Shown: in pieces, positions 58,387 to 62,513 of the stretch | Numbering within the stretch: position 1 is the stretch's first letter | How the letters are laid out: each line of letters starts with the position of its first letter | NCBI GenBank assembly: GCA_002392765.1 | Contig: DGHT01000053.1 | Span: forward strand, 1 to 62,513 | Source: Verrucomicrobia bacterium UBA3841 | GTDB taxonomy: Bacteria > Verrucomicrobiota > Kiritimatiellia > RFP12 > UBA1067 | Direction of reading: 5' to 3' | Length of the DNA: 62,513 nt | Program-made: the position numbers and the translations under genes | Notes under the pieces: generated by a model | The model's database searches: none | Seen by the model: the letters and a program-made list of their open reading frames with translations, nothing else | What the model was told of the DNA's origin: nothing

Positions 58387-59811
58387 TTGATTGGACGTAA
58401 AAGAGAAATCGGGCTATTACGGAGAGCTGCGGAAAGCGGACAATCAGAGTTTGTCGCTGTTTATGGGCGGCGGCGGGTGGGGAAAACGTTTCTTGTAAGG
58501 GAGACGTTCAACGCCAAATTTGTGTTTCAACATTCCGGAGTGGCGAATTCCGGCACAAAGATTCAGCTCGAACGCTTTCGCCGTTCCCTGATTGAAAGCG
58601 GACATGATCGATGCCCAGTTCTCAAGACATGGTTTCAGGCGTTTGACGAGCTCAAGAGTGTAGTTGATTCGGCTTCCGCCGGCAAGAAGGTTCTGTTCAT
58701 AGACGAAATGCCGTGGATGGACAGGCCGAACGCGAATTTCATACCTGCCATAGAGAATTTCTGGAATGCCTGGGCTTCGGCGCGCAAGGACGTTCTTCTG
58801 ATAATATGTGGTTCTGCGACATCCTGGATGCTGAACAAGGTCATCCACAGCAGAGGCGGGCTCCACAACCGCGTCACAGTCAGGATCCCCCTGCGCCCGT
58901 TCTGCCTTTCCGAATGCGAGGAGCTGGCCGTATCCATGGGGCTGGAGGCGACGCATTACCAGATTGCGCAGTACTACATGGCCCTTGGCGGAGTTCCATA
59001 CTACTGGAACCACATTCAACCCGGGCTGAGCGTAGCGCAGAACATGGATGCGCTCTTCTTTTCGGAAGGCGGCGGTCTGGACGGGGAGTTCGAGGAACTG
59101 TTTGCATCGCTTTTCGCACAGGACGCACCATACATCCGAATTGTCGAGGCGCTTTGTTCGCGGCGGCTGGGACTCACACGCGGCGAGATTGTCTCGTCGT
59201 CAGGACTTCCGAATTCAGGCACGCTTACCCGTCAGCTAAACGAGCTTGAACAGTGCGGGTTCATCCGCAGATACCGCATGGGCAGCAATCGCGTAAGAGA
59301 CTCGATCTACCAGCTGGTGGATAACTTTACCCTGTTCCATTTCAGATTCATGCGTGGACGCGGGGGCGAAGCCCGCAATTTCTGGTCATCGTCCGCAGAT
59401 TCCCACGCCGTGCTTGCGTGGCAGGGATTTTCATTCGAGATGCTGTGCCTTGAACATGTCGAGCAGATAAAGGATGCTTTGCGGATAGGCGGAGTACATT
59501 CCAGAAACTACGCATGGAGGTGCGAACGCCCGGAGGACGATTCGGAGAGGGGAGCCCAGATTGATCTTCTGATCGATCGCGACGATGGAATCGTGAATTT
59601 GTGCGAAATGAAATTCTCGGCAAAAGAATACGCAATCACATCTGCGGATGATGCATCCATGAGAAACAAGAAGGCCGCGTTTAAGCGGGAAATGCGGACG
59701 CGCAAGGCTGTTCACGTAACATACGTTACGACATTCGGGCTGAAGCGAAACGCATACGCTAACGACGTGCAGTCCGAAGTGACGTTGGAAGATTTGTTCA
59801 AAAACGGCTAA
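58387..59811 (+). CDS. AAA+ ATPase with C-terminal PD-(D/E)xK-like domain (DUF234 type)
   Basis: A 474-residue protein of the archaeal-type ATPase family. The Walker A is VYGRRRVGKTFLVRE, Walker B is VLFIDEMPWMD, and a CGSATSWM sensor follows. A winged-helix region (SGLPNSGTLTRQLNELEQCGFIRRY) precedes the C-terminal nuclease-like motif AQIDLLIDRDDGIVNLCEMKFS. Start is TTG 58387 with AAGGAGG 6 nt upstream. It has its own promoter and no obvious link to the enzymes around it, so it looks like an independent insertion. Its role is unknown. Confidence 0.82.
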   Translation: MIGRKREIGLLRRAAESGQSEFVAVYGRRRVGKTFLVRETFNAKFVFQHSGVANSGTKIQLERFRRSLIESGHDRCPVLKTWFQAFDELKSVVDSASAGKKVLFIDEMPWMDRPNANFIPAIENFWNAWASARKDVLLIICGSATSWMLNKVIHSRGGLHNRVTVRIPLRPFCLSECEELAVSMGLEATHYQIAQYYMALGGVPYYWNHIQPGLSVAQNMDALFFSEGGGLDGEFEELFASLFAQDAPYIRIVEALCSRRLGLTRGEIVSSSGLPNSGTLTRQLNELEQCGFIRRYRMGSNRVRDSIYQLVDNFTLFHFRFMRGRGGEARNFWSSSADSHAVLAWQGFSFEMLCLEHVEQIKDALRIGGVHSRNYAWRCERPEDDSERGAQIDLLIDRDDGIVNLCEMKFSAKEYAITSADDASMRNKKAAFKREMRTRKAVHVTYVTTFGLKRNAYANDVQSEVTLEDLFKNG

Positions 59812-59837
59812 ATGCACAGAAAGGAAGTCGGGCGCAA

Positions 59838-61838
59838 ATGTGGAAATTGGCATTGGCACTACTGGCAACATTTAACGCGGCGTTTGCCGCCGCGCCGCTT
59901 GTCGCGCTGCCGTTCGAGAAGGACGTCGGCGTCAGTTCTCCCCGCCACGATCCCGTCGGCGCGGGCGTTATAGAGATTGCCGCGCCGAGGCCGCGCGGCG
60001 GAGCTGTCGTAAAGGCTGAGGACTTCGGCTTTTCCGAGACTAACGAGAACAACGGCGCGGCGATGCAGTCGGCGCTTGCCGAGGCCAAGCGCGTCGGCGC
60101 GTCAAAAGTGGTGCTTAAGCCGGGAACATACCGGTGCTTCGACAAAACAGGCGTCATCATCGAAGGGTTCGAGGATTTCGTCTTCGACGGCGCGGGCGCG
60201 GAACTCGTTTTTCGACGTGCGCCGCGGTATCCGATCGAGCCATCCTGGGACCATGACGGGTCGGGCGCGAACTTCGTGATCCGCAACTGCCGTCGCGTGA
60301 AGGTCGGCAACATGGTGACGGATTGGGACTGGCGCACTATGCCGCTGGCCACGTGCGCAAAGGTCGCGGCGACGCATGTGGACGATGCCGACAACAAGTC
60401 CTATATCGACTATGATCTTCTCGGCTGCGGCGTGCGGCATCCCTACTACGGCAAGATATTCCCATTCCAGCGCACCCAGCCGATGACGGAGGATTTCCGC
60501 CGGTTCGCGCACGGACCCAACATCTGGCACGGCACGTACGAGGGCGAGATGGGCTGCAAGACGCTTTGGCTCTCCCCGACGCGCGTCAGGGTCTACCCGT
60601 TCGTCGAGGAACCCGGACGCGCACGCTGGACTGGACCGAACAAGCGCGAGTTTTCGCCGAAGCTCAACAGGGACTCCGTCCGGCAGCACAAGGTCGGCGA
60701 GACGTACCGCATCGCACACGCCTACTACGGGAAGGGCGGCTTCACGCTCGTCTCGAACGAGGACTTCGAACTGCACGACATAGAGATTCCGGCGTGCTTC
60801 GGCCATGCCGTCTACGTCGGCGGGACGCAGAAGAACTGGCGCATCAAGAACGTCACCGTCGAGCCGCGAGACTGGCGGCATCCTATTTCCTCTTCCGCCG
60901 ACACCATTCATTTCGTCCGTTCGCACGGTAATGCGGTAATCGACAACCTGACGGTAAAACTCGAGCAGGACGATGCCATCAACGTCCACGACCGCTTTAC
61001 CGTGGCGAAGCGAATCGCGCCGCGGACGCTGCAGGTCGTCCTGGAACGCGGCGCACGGTATTTCCGTCCGGGCGAAGGGAATGTGGTCGAACTTCTCGAC
61101 CCCGGCTACAACGGAACGGGATGGAAGGGAAAGTGCGTCGGGAACGATGGCGAGACGATTCTGGTCGACCGCGATCTTCCGGCGTCCAACCCCGAAGAGG
61201 GATATTTTCTCGTCTTCGACCGCACGGCGTCATCGGACGGCGTAATCATCCGCAACTGCACGTTCGAGGACATGGAGATGCGCACTCTCGTCAACGCGTC
61301 GAACGCGACGATAGAGGATTGCGTGTTCCGGCGAACGAACGGCGACCCCTTGCGCTGCATTGCGGACTACACGCTCAAGTGGTGGGCAGAGGGAATGGGC
61401 ACCACAAACGTAGTCGTGCGGAACTGCCGTTTCGAGGGGAACTGCGTGCGGGAACTGGTCGGGTCCTACTATTCCCTTGGCGCGGACTTCGTGACGTGGC
61501 TGGGCTGTCCGGAGCAGGTGAAGCCGGAGCGCTTGAACCGCCGCTTCATCTCCGACATCCTTGTGGAGGGCTGCGAGTTCGTCGATTCGCTTGGCTACTT
61601 TGCCGACCTTCGCTTCGGCACGGGGCTCACGTTCAGAAACAACCGCATTGTCCTCACGGGGAAACGCGACCGCTGCAGGGAGAACTCCGGCTTCGCCCGC
61701 GTCGAGCGCGTGACGGATGTGACCTTCGAGGGCAATGTCTTCGAGCGTCCCGATGGCGCTCCCGCGCCGTGCGTCGAAGTCGCTGAAGACGTGAAGGGAC
61801 TCGTCTTGAAGGGTAACCGCCTTGGGGAGAAATTTTAA
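59838..61838 (+). CDS. Secreted right-handed beta-helix protein, GH110-like
   Basis: A 666-residue exported protein with signal peptide core LALALLATFNAAFAA. Parallel beta-helix rungs occupy most of the chain (VIRNCRRVKVGNM, VIDNLTVKLEQDDAINVHDRF, VIIRNCTFEDMEMRTL). The DTIHFVRSHGNAVIDN and DDAINVHDR segments recall GH110 alpha-1,3-galactosidases of the FragB type. The neighbouring GH27 supports a galactoside target. A pectate lyase-fold enzyme of another family is the alternative. Confidence 0.6.
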   Translation: MWKLALALLATFNAAFAAAPLVALPFEKDVGVSSPRHDPVGAGVIEIAAPRPRGGAVVKAEDFGFSETNENNGAAMQSALAEAKRVGASKVVLKPGTYRCFDKTGVIIEGFEDFVFDGAGAELVFRRAPRYPIEPSWDHDGSGANFVIRNCRRVKVGNMVTDWDWRTMPLATCAKVAATHVDDADNKSYIDYDLLGCGVRHPYYGKIFPFQRTQPMTEDFRRFAHGPNIWHGTYEGEMGCKTLWLSPTRVRVYPFVEEPGRARWTGPNKREFSPKLNRDSVRQHKVGETYRIAHAYYGKGGFTLVSNEDFELHDIEIPACFGHAVYVGGTQKNWRIKNVTVEPRDWRHPISSSADTIHFVRSHGNAVIDNLTVKLEQDDAINVHDRFTVAKRIAPRTLQVVLERGARYFRPGEGNVVELLDPGYNGTGWKGKCVGNDGETILVDRDLPASNPEEGYFLVFDRTASSDGVIIRNCTFEDMEMRTLVNASNATIEDCVFRRTNGDPLRCIADYTLKWWAEGMGTTNVVVRNCRFEGNCVRELVGSYYSLGADFVTWLGCPEQVKPERLNRRFISDILVEGCEFVDSLGYFADLRFGTGLTFRNNRIVLTGKRDRCRENSGFARVERVTDVTFEGNVFERPDGAPAPCVEVAEDVKGLVLKGNRLGEKF

Positions 61839-61863
61839 CGCAGAGACGAGGAGATTTTACAAG

Positions 61864-62513
61864 ATGTTGAAATTTGCAACACTGGCAACATTGGCAACAT
61901 TCACCACGGCTTTCGCCGCGCCCATGCCTTCTGTCACAATAGACGTGCAGAAGGTAGATGAAACGATCGAACCTGTTCCGAGGATCGCGCGCTTTGACTA
62001 TGAAGCGAAAGGCGGACTTCTCCTCCGCAACGGCAAACCGTTCTTCTGGACCTCCGACGGGGCTTCGCTCGGCGGCGTCCATTCGACGCCGCTCGGTCTG
62101 TGGCTTTCCAAACTGCACGGGACGACGCTCGTGAGCATGCCGCATTCCTCCTGTGTTGTCAGGGGGGCGGAGCAGGCAGCTGGAATACATCTCACGGCGA
62201 CGCTCGACGAATCGTATTTCAGCTGGCTGCGCGAGGCAATCCGGCTCGGATTCCTTGTCCAGGCGCCAGAAGGTGCGTTCCATCCGGCCCAGAGCGGTTC
62301 GCTTCCCCAGCTTCTGACGAGGCATCCGCAGCTTCTGGAAACGATATACGATCACGGACACTACATGGGCGCCGATCCCGGCAGCGACCTTGGTCTGGAG
62401 CTGTTGGACGCGAAGCGCAGTCCGCTGTTTATGTACGGCGGAAAGACGGGCTTCTTCATGCCGGAACTGAACCGCGAGCCTGGTCCTGATCCGTACAACA
62501 ACCGGGTGAAGGA
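61864..62513 (+). CDS. Secreted protein, C-terminus beyond the window
   Basis: The frame is open from ATG 61864 to the last base, giving about 216 residues. The signal peptide core LATLATFTTAFAAPM is nearly identical in DNA to that of GH27. The mature part has GGLLLRNGKPFFWTSDGASLGG, which looks like the start of a GH-A-type barrel, but no catalytic residue lies in the visible part. It continues the island's series of exported proteins. Confidence 0.75.
   Translation, partial: MLKFATLATLATFTTAFAAPMPSVTIDVQKVDETIEPVPRIARFDYEAKGGLLLRNGKPFFWTSDGASLGGVHSTPLGLWLSKLHGTTLVSMPHSSCVVRGAEQAAGIHLTATLDESYFSWLREAIRLGFLVQAPEGAFHPAQSGSLPQLLTRHPQLLETIYDHGHYMGADPGSDLGLELLDAKRSPLFMYGGKTGFFMPELNREPGPDPYNNRVK

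Noticed and set aside
49000..62513. Bacteroidota-type polysaccharide utilisation locus
   Set aside because: No SusC/SusD pair or hybrid two-component regulator is present; only enzymes and surface proteins are seen.
1..62513. tRNA or rRNA genes
   Set aside because: No T-loop GTTCGAATC context with a cloverleaf and no rRNA-like stretch was recognised by eye; a covariance-model scan would be needed to exclude small RNAs.

Overview
The window looks like a chromosomal segment of an anaerobic, glycan-degrading member of the PVC group, most likely Kiritimatiellota or a related Verrucomicrobiota/Lentisphaerota lineage. The assignment is inferred. It rests on high G+C, many secreted glycoside hydrolases, SUMF1-type and Gfo/Idh proteins, a YdbH/YnbE-type outer-membrane lipid-transport pair (so a diderm envelope), and the anaerobic markers HydE ([FeFe]-hydrogenase maturation) and RnfE. 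No rRNA, tRNA, CRISPR array, transposase or phage module was recognised.

Layout. 0-9 kb holds a truncated ORF, a secreted glycerophosphodiesterase, fucU, then a tightly overlapping run rnfE-nrdR-Gfo/Idh-DtxR-(zinc ribbon + EIIA fusion)-D,D-carboxypeptidase, followed by hydE and a ydbH/ynbE-ydbL-like pair. 9-16 kb is an ECF sigma factor, a probable membrane anti-sigma, a SUMF1-fold protein, a 1,090-residue three-repeat LamG-like secreted protein and a GH16 enzyme. 16-32 kb is mainly housekeeping: gdhA, argF, a sugar MFS transporter with galK, a FecR-like protein, a SurA/PpiD-like chaperone, dut-def-tmk-holB, a TIM-barrel protein, bioD-bioA, then a secreted GH127 enzyme. 32-39 kb has gpmI, a secreted amidase, trxB-trxA and a surface-glycan set (ugd, a TagD-like cytidylyltransferase, licD), closed by a bidirectional terminator. 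39-46 kb is on the minus strand: two hsp20 genes behind a near-perfect sigma-54 promoter, a HAD phosphatase, M16 and M28 peptidases, parB without an adjacent parA, and an LA_2272-type repeat protein. 46.3-49 kb is repeat-rich, with one small TSCPD gene and remnants of a Ser/Thr kinase and a DUF4143 ATPase. 49-62.5 kb is a carbohydrate-degradation island: Tat-exported Gfo/Idh oxidoreductase, autotransporter-like beta protein, acetylxylan esterase, GH-A hydrolase, GH27 alpha-galactosidase, an AAA ATPase, a GH110-like beta-helix protein and a further secreted protein cut by the window end.

The most unusual feature is a set of short repeats that invade coding sequence. Heptanucleotide GGGGAAC-type arrays lie in frame in ugd, in the GH-A hydrolase and at the GH27 C-terminus. 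A composite element (GTTGAAA units plus GGTAGGGCGCG hairpins) lies in frame inside GH27 and is also found between genes near 11.9 kb. A ~142-bp hairpin repeat precedes two secreted enzymes of the island. Four exported proteins of the island share nearly identical signal-peptide DNA built from a 9-nt TTGGCAACA-like unit. Other leads are the sigma-54-controlled hsp20 pair with tandem upstream sites, the zinc ribbon-EIIA fusion and the YnbE-YdbL fusion.

All calls come from reading the sequence. Family names rest on recognised motifs, not on database searches.
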